From assembly GCF_018531495.1 (NCBI RefSeq), contig NZ_JAHDTI010000001.1, forward strand, positions 1,116,001 to 1,180,000: DNA of 64,000 nt, read 5' to 3'. This document shows, piece after piece, positions 57,801 through 64,000 of the stretch (the stretch's first letter is position 1; the number at the start of each line of letters is the position of its first letter). The notes below the pieces were generated by a model. It was not told the origin of the DNA, ran no database searches, and saw nothing but the letters and a program-made list of their open reading frames with translations. The translations under genes and the position numbers were made by a program. This DNA comes from Nonomuraea sediminis. GTDB lineage: Bacteria > Actinomycetota > Actinomycetes > Streptosporangiales > Streptosporangiaceae.

Positions 57801-60416
57801 CGGCACATCGCGGCCACCATGGACGACCCGGTGACGCTGACACGCAGGCCGCTGTCGGCGCTGACCGTGGAGTTCCTGTGCGACCTGGCCGACATGCGGG
57901 CGCTGCGGGCGTGGGTGGACAGCCCTCCCGCCGACGACATCGCCAGGGCGAACGCGGTCAAGCTCGCCGCCCGGCTGCGCACCCCGGCGCGGGCCGACCT
58001 GCGCGGGGCCAACCTGAGGGGCGAGGACCTGTCGGCCAGGGACCTGCGGGAGGTGGATCTGACCGGCGCCGACCTGAGCGAGGCCACGCTGGTCGGCACG
58101 GACCTGTCGCGGGCCAGGCTGCGCGGTGCCAGGCTGGTCGGCGCCCGCATGGACGAGGCCAAGCTGATGGGCGCCGACCTGACGGGCGCCGACCTGTCAG
58201 GCGCCCACCTGGCCAGGGCCGACCTGAGCGACATCGCCGCCGACGGCGCCCGCTGGCACCGGGCCGCGCTCATCAACGTCAACGGCACGCTCCCCCACCT
58301 GCCCGGCGCGGCGGTCGTGCCGGGCCAGCCGATCGACGTGCAGCTCGCCCCGGCCGCGATCGGCGTGCCGTACGGCTATCACATGCAGACCAGCCGGCTG
58401 CCCGAGCCCGTCGCCTACAGCCCGGACGGCGCGACGCTGGCCATCGGCAACGAGGACGGCGGCGTCCTGCTGTGCGTCGACGGGTTGCCCGCGCGCACGC
58501 TGCAGGGCCACCGTGGCCGCGTCTACGCGGTCTCCTTCGCCGGTGACCTGCTGGCCACCGGCGCCAGCGACGGGCGCGTGCTGCTCTGGGACGCGCTGAC
58601 CGGCGCGCTGCTGCGCGAGCTGACCGGCCACGCCGACGGGGTCTGGCCGGTACGGCTCAGCCCCCGCGGCGACCTGGTCGCGGCGGGCGGCGCCGACGGC
58701 GTGGTCCGGGTGTGGGAGACCGCCACCGGCTCGCCGAAGCAGATCCTGTCCGGTCACCAGGCGCCCGTCTACACCGCCACCTTCGGCCGGGCGGGCCTGG
58801 TCACGGGCGACGCGGCGGGCGTGGTCCGCGTCTGGGACCTGGAGTCGGGGCAGGTCGTGCGCACGCTGGAGGGGCACGGCGGCTCGGTCTACCGGGCCAT
58901 CCACAGCGCCGACGGCTCGATGCTGGTCACCGGCGACGAGGCGGGCACGGTCCGCGTCTGGGACGCCGCCTCCGGCACGCTGCGCCACACGCTGACCGGG
59001 CATCCCGGCAGCATCTACAGCCTGGCCTTCGCCCCGTCGGCGACCCTGCTGGTCAGCGGCGACACGGCCGGTGTCGTACGGCTGTGGAATCCGGTGACGG
59101 GCGAGTCGCACGGCGTGCACACCACCCACGCGGGGGCGATCTACCGGGTGGCGTTCAGCCCCGACAGCGGGATCGTGGCGAGCGCCGACGCCAAGGGCAT
59201 GGTCCGGCTGCAGGAGGTGGGCGGCGCCCACCGGGTCGAGCTGACCGGGCACCGCAGCTCGGTGTGGCCGTTCGCGTTCCGTCCCGACGGCAGGCAGCTG
59301 GCCACCAGCAGCAACGACGGCACGGTCCGCCTGTGGGACACCGCCACCGGGCAGTGCCAGAAGGTGCTGCGCGGCCACGGCAGGCGCATCGTCTCGGCCA
59401 GGTTCAGCGCCGACGGTTCGATGCTGGCCACCAGCGGCAACGACGGCGTGGTGCGCATCTGGGACCCGAACACCGGGCGGCGGCTGCGGGAGTTCACCGG
59501 CAGCGCCGACCGGCTGATCTCGGCCTCCTTCTCCCCCGCAGGGCCGGTGCTGGCCACCTCGAGCAACGACGGCGGCGTGCACTTCTGGAACGCCACCACC
59601 GGCGACTACGAGCGCGAGCTGAACGCCGAGACCGACCACGTCTGGGCCGAGGCCTTCAGCCCTGACGGCGACCTGCTGGCCACGGCCAACGACGACGACA
59701 GCGTCCGGGTCTGGTACCGGCCGACCAGCCGCCTGGTCAGCAACCTGGCCGACCACCGGGGACGGGTGCGCTCGATCGCGTTCAGCCCCGACGGCCGCTA
59801 CGTGGCCACCGGGTGCGACGACCGGCTCGTCCGCGTCTGGCAGGTCGAGACCGGCGACCGGGTGATGACGCTGCAGGGGCACACCGACCGCGTCTACTCG
59901 GTGGTGTTCTCCCCCGACGGCCGCTACCTGGCAAGCGCCGGCAACGACGGGCTGGCCAAGATCTGGGAGCTGTCGAGCGGCACGGCGCTGCACACGCTCG
60001 CCGGGCACGCGGGACGGCTGTGGAGCTGCGACTTCGACCCGTCGGGCGCCCGGTTGGCCACCGGCGGCGACGACCTGGCCATCCGCGTGTGGGACACGGG
60101 CTCGGGCGCGCTGCTGCAGACGCTGCACGGGCACGCCAGGCGGGTCTGGTCGGTGGCCTTCAGCCCGGCCGGTGACCTGCTAGCCAGCGCCGGCGACGAC
60201 GGCGTGGTCATCCTGTGGCACGCGGGCGAGCGTCACATCACGCTGCTCGGCCTGCCCGAGGGCTGGGCGGCGCTGTCACCCGACGGGCGGTACAAGGTCC
60301 AGGGGGAGGTGGCGGGGCAGTTCTGGCACGTGATCGGCACGTCCAGGTTCGAGCTCGGCGAGCTGGACCCGCACCTGCCCGCCGTACGGCAGCTACCGCT
60401 TGAGTCGCTGTTCTAG
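54864..60416 (+). CDS. Giant TIR - phosphoesterase-like - NACHT - pentapeptide - WD40 protein
   Basis: An 1850-residue STAND protein. Residues 8-140 are a TIR domain ([38 protein letters not shown]). Residues 195-460 resemble a calcineurin-type phosphoesterase: [17 protein letters not shown] (normally GNHD) and LLFHGYGEP (normally HGHxH). Residues 500-625 are unassigned. A NACHT ATPase follows: Walker A GDFGHGKT (663-670), Walker [12 protein letters not shown] (733-743), sensor VASRT (771-775). Pentapeptide repeats occupy about 1043-1130, then 14-15 WD40 repeats (about 1180-1830), enough for two seven-bladed propellers. In TIR, the usual catalytic Glu position appears to be Phe52; in the phosphoesterase, main metal ligands are gone. 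STAND-TIR proteins often detect phage or stress and cause cell arrest; that role here is inferred. ATG at 54864 follows a GGGAG site. Confidence 0.9.
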   Translation: MARDGRPTEIFVSYSPADTAWATWIAWELEAAGYRTMIQAWDFVPGTNFIDFMDRGVSEAALVVAVLSRNYLTSRYGRMEWQAALRADPDNPSNKLVTVRLEDVQVEGLLSTITWVDLLGVTDPGQARALLLGRIREAMAGRAKPDHAPIFPTNATTPPIPTLPAPEERSRARRTPVTAPKFPPATAKSHEKRESLSVLHIGGPRFGRALPDPGEPFTPEDIQARIWADLTGLYDRGMPRPDLMLVSGDLTESGSLGQFGQATRFLTDLRHLIGLEPHRLLVVPGPRDVTKAAASAYFLTCEADDVSPQPPYWPKWRHFAGLFDELYQGLDDRVFDAGQPWSLFEVPDLKVVVAGLNSTMAMSHLEKDAYALLGEAQAAWFSERLRPYEESEWLRLGAIGHPPALLHDTHTYERLVSHRLNLLFHGYGEPNQGAVAAPRPGHHQVVEIGPRGMRVWRPESPQPERTTTAWRAARAPFHEIEARPAPEPEPDRQEPGPTDLLLDRITEVCEARHERAKIRRFPAHLVVTHPEDGFVRQLMIGAHVGEVTADNSADFVRQAHATELSAELVYQGPPPLRALRDDLMRRGVRLRSFTEFQGLLDLSGYVAEQTTRLTADRRYPTDLYVPQRYRDMDRPGHQVKQGLTDELLRLLAADHGRFLLLLGDFGHGKTFALRELARRIPLELPHLTPILIELRALDKAHSVDGLVAAHLANHGEEFIDLKAFRYLLRQGRIVLLFDGFDELVTRLTYDRAADHLATLLAAAEDKAKIVVASRTQHFKSHTQVLTSLGEMVGVLPQRRVLSVENFTQDQIRSYLDNRFDDHDEASARMALMEGIKDLLALARNPRMLSFIADLDADRLRTVAGARDAISPALLYEEILSSWLAFEEQRTQVPGSPATLTVGELWRVVTALALRLWETGEAFLGLAELTEIAATLTDLADGQLTGAQTAHAMGTGSLMVRTEEGMFGFIHASVMEWLIARHIAATMDDPVTLTRRPLSALTVEFLCDLADMRALRAWVDSPPADDIARANAVKLAARLRTPARADLRGANLRGEDLSARDLREVDLTGADLSEATLVGTDLSRARLRGARLVGARMDEAKLMGADLTGADLSGAHLARADLSDIAADGARWHRAALINVNGTLPHLPGAAVVPGQPIDVQLAPAAIGVPYGYHMQTSRLPEPVAYSPDGATLAIGNEDGGVLLCVDGLPARTLQGHRGRVYAVSFAGDLLATGASDGRVLLWDALTGALLRELTGHADGVWPVRLSPRGDLVAAGGADGVVRVWETATGSPKQILSGHQAPVYTATFGRAGLVTGDAAGVVRVWDLESGQVVRTLEGHGGSVYRAIHSADGSMLVTGDEAGTVRVWDAASGTLRHTLTGHPGSIYSLAFAPSATLLVSGDTAGVVRLWNPVTGESHGVHTTHAGAIYRVAFSPDSGIVASADAKGMVRLQEVGGAHRVELTGHRSSVWPFAFRPDGRQLATSSNDGTVRLWDTATGQCQKVLRGHGRRIVSARFSADGSMLATSGNDGVVRIWDPNTGRRLREFTGSADRLISASFSPAGPVLATSSNDGGVHFWNATTGDYERELNAETDHVWAEAFSPDGDLLATANDDDSVRVWYRPTSRLVSNLADHRGRVRSIAFSPDGRYVATGCDDRLVRVWQVETGDRVMTLQGHTDRVYSVVFSPDGRYLASAGNDGLAKIWELSSGTALHTLAGHAGRLWSCDFDPSGARLATGGDDLAIRVWDTGSGALLQTLHGHARRVWSVAFSPAGDLLASAGDDGVVILWHAGERHITLLGLPEGWAALSPDGRYKVQGEVAGQFWHVIGTSRFELGELDPHLPAVRQLPLESLF

Positions 60417-60992
60417 GTCCTGCCAGACCTCCTCGACGCGGGCGTCGAGCTCCTCGAGCGAGCCTTCGTTGGCGATGACGACGTCGGCGACGGCCAGCCG
60501 GTCGGCGCGGCTCGCCTGGGCGGCGATGCGGGCCTTGACGTCGGCCTCGGACATGCCGCGGATGCCGGTCAGGCGGGCAAGGCGCACCTCGTCGGCCGCG
60601 TCGACCACGATGACGACGTCGTACAGGGGGGCGAGCTTGTTCTCGGCCAGCAGCGGCACGTCGTAGACGAGGATCGACTCGTCGGGCGCCTGGCTCTGCA
60701 GCGCCGCGACCCGCTCGCCGACCAGCGGGTGGACGATGGCGTTGAGCGCGGCCAGCCGTTCCGAGTCGCCGAAGACGATCGTGCCGAGCTGCTCCCTGTC
60801 GAGGGTGCCGTCGGGGCGCAGCACGCCCTCGCCGAAGGCGGCCACGACGCGGGCCAGGCCCTCGGTGCCCGGCTCCACCACCTCACGGGCGATCTTGTCC
60901 GCGTCGATCACGACGGCGCCCCTGGCGGCCAGGCGCTTGGACACCTCGCTCTTGCCCGATCCGATACCGCCGGTGAGCCCGATCTTCAGCAC
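60393..60992 (-). CDS. coaE: Dephospho-CoA kinase
   Basis: A 199-residue kinase for the last step of coenzyme A synthesis. The P-loop GGIGSGKS lies at residues 8-15, [14 protein letters not shown] near 30-43 contacts dephospho-CoA, and [15 protein letters not shown] sequence ([12 protein letters not shown]) near 108-119 is conserved. GTG at 60992 is chosen because it directly precedes KIGLTGG. Its end overlaps the end of the giant STAND gene by 24 bp on the opposite strand. It lies 9 bp downstream of a GNAT gene on the same strand, so the two may be cotranscribed. Confidence 0.96.
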   Translation of the reverse strand: MLKIGLTGGIGSGKSEVSKRLAARGAVVIDADKIAREVVEPGTEGLARVVAAFGEGVLRPDGTLDREQLGTIVFGDSERLAALNAIVHPLVGERVAALQSQAPDESILVYDVPLLAENKLAPLYDVVIVVDAADEVRLARLTGIRGMSEADVKARIAAQASRADRLAVADVVIANEGSLEELDARVEEVWQDLEQRLKR

Positions 60993-61001
60993 CGGGCCAG
61001 C

Positions 61002-61448
61002 TTATCGCCGCATGTGCACCAGAGTGAGATGGTCGTCCATCCGTTCCCGGTGTGTCTCCCGGTATCCCAGTCTCCGGTAGAGGCGGAGGTTGCCTTCGGA
61101 CAGGTGCCCGGTGAACAGGTCGAACGCGGTCGCCTCCGGCACCTGCTCGTGCAGCGCGGTCAGCAGCGCGGTGCCGATCCCCGCACCCTGCCGGTCGGGC
61201 GCGACGACGAGCCTCCCGACCAGGCACGTCGTGCCGGCCAGTTGCCCGCGCACGGCGCCGACGATCCGCCCGGCCTCGGTGGCCTTGAGCACGGTCGCGT
61301 TGTCGATGGCCTTGCGAACCTGCTCGGCCGACTCCACCAGCGGCGCGATGAACGGGTCGCCGTAGAGCTGGGCCTCGCTCACGTACGCCGCCCGCTGCAG
61401 GGTGAGGATCTCCCCCGCGTCCGCCGTCACCGCCCGTTCGATCTCCAT
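61002..61448 (-). CDS. GNAT family N-acetyltransferase
   Basis: A 148-residue acetyl-CoA-dependent acetyltransferase. The pyrophosphate-binding motif is RQGAGIGTALL (about residues 85-95), preceded by strand LVGRLVVAPD and followed by TGHLSEGNLRLYRRLGYRE, where the Tyr near the C terminus is typical of GNATs. The acceptor is unknown. It lies 9 bp upstream of coaE and is divergent from the mycothiol-type enzyme gene across 27 bp, too short for two full separate promoters. Confidence 0.9.
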   Translation of the reverse strand: MEIERAVTADAGEILTLQRAAYVSEAQLYGDPFIAPLVESAEQVRKAIDNATVLKATEAGRIVGAVRGQLAGTTCLVGRLVVAPDRQGAGIGTALLTALHEQVPEATAFDLFTGHLSEGNLRLYRRLGYRETHRERMDDHLTLVHMRR

Positions 61449-61475
61449 CGGGGCAGTCTATGGTTAGCTCGGCCC

Positions 61476-62222
61476 ATGCGAAGCGCTCGATACCTTGATT
61501 GCCTGCGGGCCGACGCGGCGCTGCTGCGCGCGGCCGCCGCCGCGGATCTGACCGCGGCCGTGCCGAGCTGTCCCGGCTGGACGGCGACCGACCTGGTGAA
61601 CCATGTGGCCACGGTCTATCTGCACAAGGCGGAGACGATCCGCCAGGGCGCCTGGCCCTCCCCCTGGCCGCCGGACCTGTCCGGTGAGGAGCCGCTGGCG
61701 GTCCTGGACCGCTTCCTGGCGGACCTGCTGGGCGAGCTCACCGCCCACGATCCCGGCACCAAGGCGCTGACGTGGTACGACCCGGACCAGTCGGTCGGCT
61801 TCTGGATCCGGCGGATGGCGCACGAGACGGTCATCCATCGCGTCGACGCCGAACTCGCCCGCGGAGCCGGCGTTTCCGGCATTCCTGATGATCTCGCCGT
61901 CGACGGGATCGACGAGGTGCTGGTGACCTTCCTCGCCTTCGCCTCGACCGGCTGGCCGGAGGACTTCGGCGACGCCCTCCCGGCCCTGTCCGGCCGCGCG
62001 ATCGCCCTCTCCGCGGGCGACCGGCACTGGGTCGTACGGCCGGCCGCCACGGGAGCCGAGGTCACCTCCGCCGCGGGGCCCGCCGACGTCACCATCACGG
62101 GTTCTCCCCAGGACCTCCTGCTGTGGCTCTGGCGCCGCGGCCCCGCCGACGGCCTGCGCGTCGAGGGTGACGCCGCGCTGGCCGAGGGGCTGTACGGGCT
62201 CATGCGGGACGCGACCCAGTAA
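61476..62222 (+). CDS. Maleylpyruvate isomerase family mycothiol-dependent enzyme
   Basis: A 248-residue DinB/maleylpyruvate isomerase-type protein. The N-terminal metal-binding part includes VPSCPGWTATDLVNHVATVYLHK, with His42 and RRMAHETVIHRVDAEL supplying two further His, all typical of this actinobacterial family. Mycothiol is the actinobacterial low-molecular-weight thiol, so the family supports the host assignment. It has a C-terminal SCP2-like half (TSAAGPADVTITGSPQDLLLWLW). ATG at 61476 is chosen because MRSARYLDCLRAD begins the domain. The real substrate is unknown; detoxification or thiol transfer is possible. Confidence 0.85.
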   Translation: MRSARYLDCLRADAALLRAAAAADLTAAVPSCPGWTATDLVNHVATVYLHKAETIRQGAWPSPWPPDLSGEEPLAVLDRFLADLLGELTAHDPGTKALTWYDPDQSVGFWIRRMAHETVIHRVDAELARGAGVSGIPDDLAVDGIDEVLVTFLAFASTGWPEDFGDALPALSGRAIALSAGDRHWVVRPAATGAEVTSAAGPADVTITGSPQDLLLWLWRRGPADGLRVEGDAALAEGLYGLMRDATQ

Positions 62223-62351
62223 CCCGCCAGGCGGGTCGCCGGGCGTCGTCACGGCGCCCGGCCAGGTCCTGCTGGAGTGGCGTCTCCCTGGACGGGGCCC
62301 GGCCCCGTGCGGCGGGTGGCGGTGGGGTGGCCTGCCGTACAGGAAGCAAAA

Positions 62352-62383
62352 AAGAGGCCCCGCACCGGAGTGCGGGGCCTCTT
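62352..62383 (-). terminator. Intrinsic terminator of rpsA
   Basis: Arms AAGAGGCCCCGCAC (62352-62365) and GTGCGGGGCCTCTT (62370-62383) pair perfectly around a four-base loop. On the minus strand the stem is followed by a run of Ts (complement of the A-run at 62348-62353), so it is a classic terminator 16 bases after the rpsA stop. It lies between convergent genes and may also block the plus-strand transcript. Confidence 0.9.
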
Positions 62384-62398
62384 CAGGCGTTGCTCAGA

Positions 62399-63877
62399 TC
62401 AGCTCTGACCGCCGGCGAGCTTCTCGCGCAGAGCCGCGAGAGCCTCGTCAGAGGCGAGCGCGCCGCTGGCCGGAGCCGACGACGAGGTGGACGGCGCCTG
62501 GGTCTCACCCGAGTAGGACGAGGGAGCTTCCTCGCCCGCCTCGGCCTCGGCCTTGCGGGCCTCCTCGATCTGCTTCTTGTGCGCCTCGAAGCGGGTCTGC
62601 GCCTCGGCGTACTGGCGCTCCCACTCCTCACGCTGCTTGTCGAAGCCCTCGAGCCACTCGCCCGTCTCCGGGTCGAAGCCCTCGGGGTAGATGTAGTTGC
62701 CCTGGTCGTCGTAGGTGGCGGCCATGCCGTACAGCGTCGGGTCGAACTCGACCTCGGTGCCGACACCCTCGTTGGCCTGCTTCAGCGACAGGCTGATGCG
62801 ACGGCGGTCGAGGTCGATGTCGATGATCTTCACGAAGATCTCGTCGCCGACCTGGACGACCTGCTCCGGGATCTCCACGTGGCGCTCGGCCAGCTCGGAG
62901 ATGTGGACCAGGCCCTCGATGCCCTCTTCGACCCGGACGAACGCGCCGAACGGCACCAGCTTGGTGACCCGGCCGGGGACGACCTGGCCGATCTGGTGGG
63001 TGCGGGCGAACTGCTGCCACGGGTCTTCCTGCGTGGCCTTGAGCGAGAGGCTGACGCGCTCGCGCTCCATGTCCACGTCGAGAACCTCGACGGTGACCTC
63101 CTGGCCGACCTCGACGACCTCGGACGGGTGATCGATGTGCTTCCAGGACAGCTCGGACACGTGGACCAGACCGTCGACGCCACCCAGGTCCACGAAGGCA
63201 CCGAAGTTGACGATCGAGGACACGACGCCCTTGCGGACCTGGCCCTTCTGCAGGGTGTTGAGGAAGGTCTGGCGGACCTCGGACTGCGTCTGCTCAAGCC
63301 AGGCACGGCGGGACAGGACCACGTTGTTGCGGTTCTTGTCCAGCTCGATGATCTTGGCCTCGAGCTCGCGGCCGACGTACGGCTGCAGGTCGCGGACACG
63401 GCGCATCTCGACCAGGGACGCCGGCAGGAAGCCGCGCAGGCCGATGTCGAGGATGAGACCACCCTTGACGACCTCGATGACGGTACCGGTGACGATCCCG
63501 TCCTCGTCCTTGATCTTCTCGATCGTGCCCCAGGCGCGCTCGTACTGGGCGCGCTTCTTGGACAGGATCAGGCGACCCTCCTTGTCCTCCTTCTGGAGAA
63601 CCAGGGCCTCGACATGCTCGCCGACTTCGACGACATCCGCCGGATCCACGTCGTGCTTGATCGAGAGCTCACGCGAAGGGATGACGCCCTCGGTCTTGTA
63701 GCCGATATCGAGAAGGACCTCGTCCCGATCGACCTTGACGACGGTGCCCTCGACAATGTCGCCGTCGTTGAAGTACTTGATGGTCTCGTCGATCGCTGCG
63801 AGGAAGGCTTCCTCGGACCCGATGTCGTTGACCGCTACCTGCGGGGTGCTCGAGGTGGCCTCGGTGCTGCTCGTCAT
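62399..63877 (-). CDS. rpsA: 30S ribosomal protein S1
   Basis: A 492-residue S1 protein with four S1 RNA-binding repeats: about residues 36-105 (GDIVEGTVVKVDRDEVLLDIGYK), 123-190, 208-278 (GQVRKGVVSSIVNFGAFVDLGG) and 293-365 (GQVVPGRVTKLVPFGAFVRVEEG). A charged helical tail and Ala/Ser-rich end follow, as usual in actinobacteria. S1 brings mRNA to the ribosome. Four repeats instead of the six of Escherichia coli is typical here. A strong terminator follows the stop. It has about 120 bases of leader within the window. Confidence 0.97.
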   Translation of the reverse strand: MTSSTEATSSTPQVAVNDIGSEEAFLAAIDETIKYFNDGDIVEGTVVKVDRDEVLLDIGYKTEGVIPSRELSIKHDVDPADVVEVGEHVEALVLQKEDKEGRLILSKKRAQYERAWGTIEKIKDEDGIVTGTVIEVVKGGLILDIGLRGFLPASLVEMRRVRDLQPYVGRELEAKIIELDKNRNNVVLSRRAWLEQTQSEVRQTFLNTLQKGQVRKGVVSSIVNFGAFVDLGGVDGLVHVSELSWKHIDHPSEVVEVGQEVTVEVLDVDMERERVSLSLKATQEDPWQQFARTHQIGQVVPGRVTKLVPFGAFVRVEEGIEGLVHISELAERHVEIPEQVVQVGDEIFVKIIDIDLDRRRISLSLKQANEGVGTEVEFDPTLYGMAATYDDQGNYIYPEGFDPETGEWLEGFDKQREEWERQYAEAQTRFEAHKKQIEEARKAEAEAGEEAPSSYSGETQAPSTSSSAPASGALASDEALAALREKLAGGQS

Positions 63878-64000
63878 GTGTGGAATTGCTCCGAACGCGG
63901 ACAGATGTCGATGTGGCGAACGCGCGGCAGGCCCTCTTCCGCATCAAGCCGAGGAATTACGACATCGACGTGACCGAGCGCGAGCCCGCTCCGTCTGAGG
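63878..64000 (-). other. rpsA leader region
   Basis: The 123 bases upstream of the rpsA ATG hold no convincing gene. They would contain the promoter and 5' leader of rpsA on the minus strand. A gene end may lie outside the window; open frames running into this region look like shadows. Confidence 0.4.

Noticed and set aside
55188..57806. Large minus-strand frame opposite the giant STAND gene
   Set aside because: Shadow frame with biased composition; the plus strand carries intact TIR, NACHT and WD40 motifs.
58197..60134. Long minus-strand frame opposite the WD40 part
   Set aside because: Repetitive shadow of WD40 codons; no conserved feature.

Overview
This is a gene-dense, very GC-rich chromosomal segment from an actinobacterium. 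The evidence is the ribosomal protein S1 type, a mycothiol-type DinB enzyme, a DUF5999/GHKL anti-sigma pair, frequent GTG starts and GTGA or ATGA gene overlaps. The overall flavour (Nonomuraea/Streptosporangium-like) is inference; no rRNA or tRNA gene was seen to fix the genus.

Left part (1-19.4 kb). Two membrane/copper genes (DUF6220, multicopper oxidase) face a long minus-strand housekeeping block: pyrG, TIR-macro protein, Nudix, xerD, parA, scpA, scpB, rluB, aroH, tyrA, then cmk and der. Many junctions overlap by 4 bp, so translation is probably coupled. The block is interrupted twice. A plus-strand cassette (NADH dehydrogenase-like flavoprotein, TetR, carotenoid oxygenase) splits tyrA from cmk, and a TIR-macro fusion sits between pyrG and the ADP-ribose-type Nudix gene.

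Middle (19.4-42.3 kb). Plus-strand genes encode a hexapeptide acyltransferase, a nitronate monooxygenase-like enzyme, a GntR/UTRA regulator and a short UvrA paralogue. Then comes a cluster of three paralogous STAND ATPase regulators, two ending in a LuxR helix-turn-helix and one lacking it. After these lie a DUF5999/anti-sigma pair, a sarcosine/dimethylglycine dehydrogenase-like enzyme divergent from a choline kinase-like protein, DUF4126, two alpha/beta hydrolases, an SDR, a membrane coiled-coil protein, a RIO-like kinase and uvrB.

Right part (42.3-64 kb). This holds a pair of membrane SPFH proteins, a Tat-exported phospholipase C, two small coupled genes, a coupled three-gene unit (membrane protein of unknown function, cupin-like protein, IMPase-family phosphatase), a PIG-L deacetylase, a LuxR remnant, an alpha/beta hydrolase, about 700 bp of non-coding repeats, and an ArsB/SLC13 transporter. 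It also holds an 1850-residue TIR - phosphoesterase-like - NACHT - pentapeptide - WD40 protein. coaE, a GNAT acetyltransferase, a mycothiol-type enzyme and rpsA close the window.

The two strongest candidates for undescribed biology are the giant STAND protein (54864-60416), whose two N-terminal effector-like domains both appear to have lost canonical catalytic residues, and the TIR-macro fusion (16330-17559) embedded in a core operon directly upstream of an ADP-ribose-type Nudix gene. The membrane/cupin/IMPase unit (47829-50314) is a third, weaker candidate.
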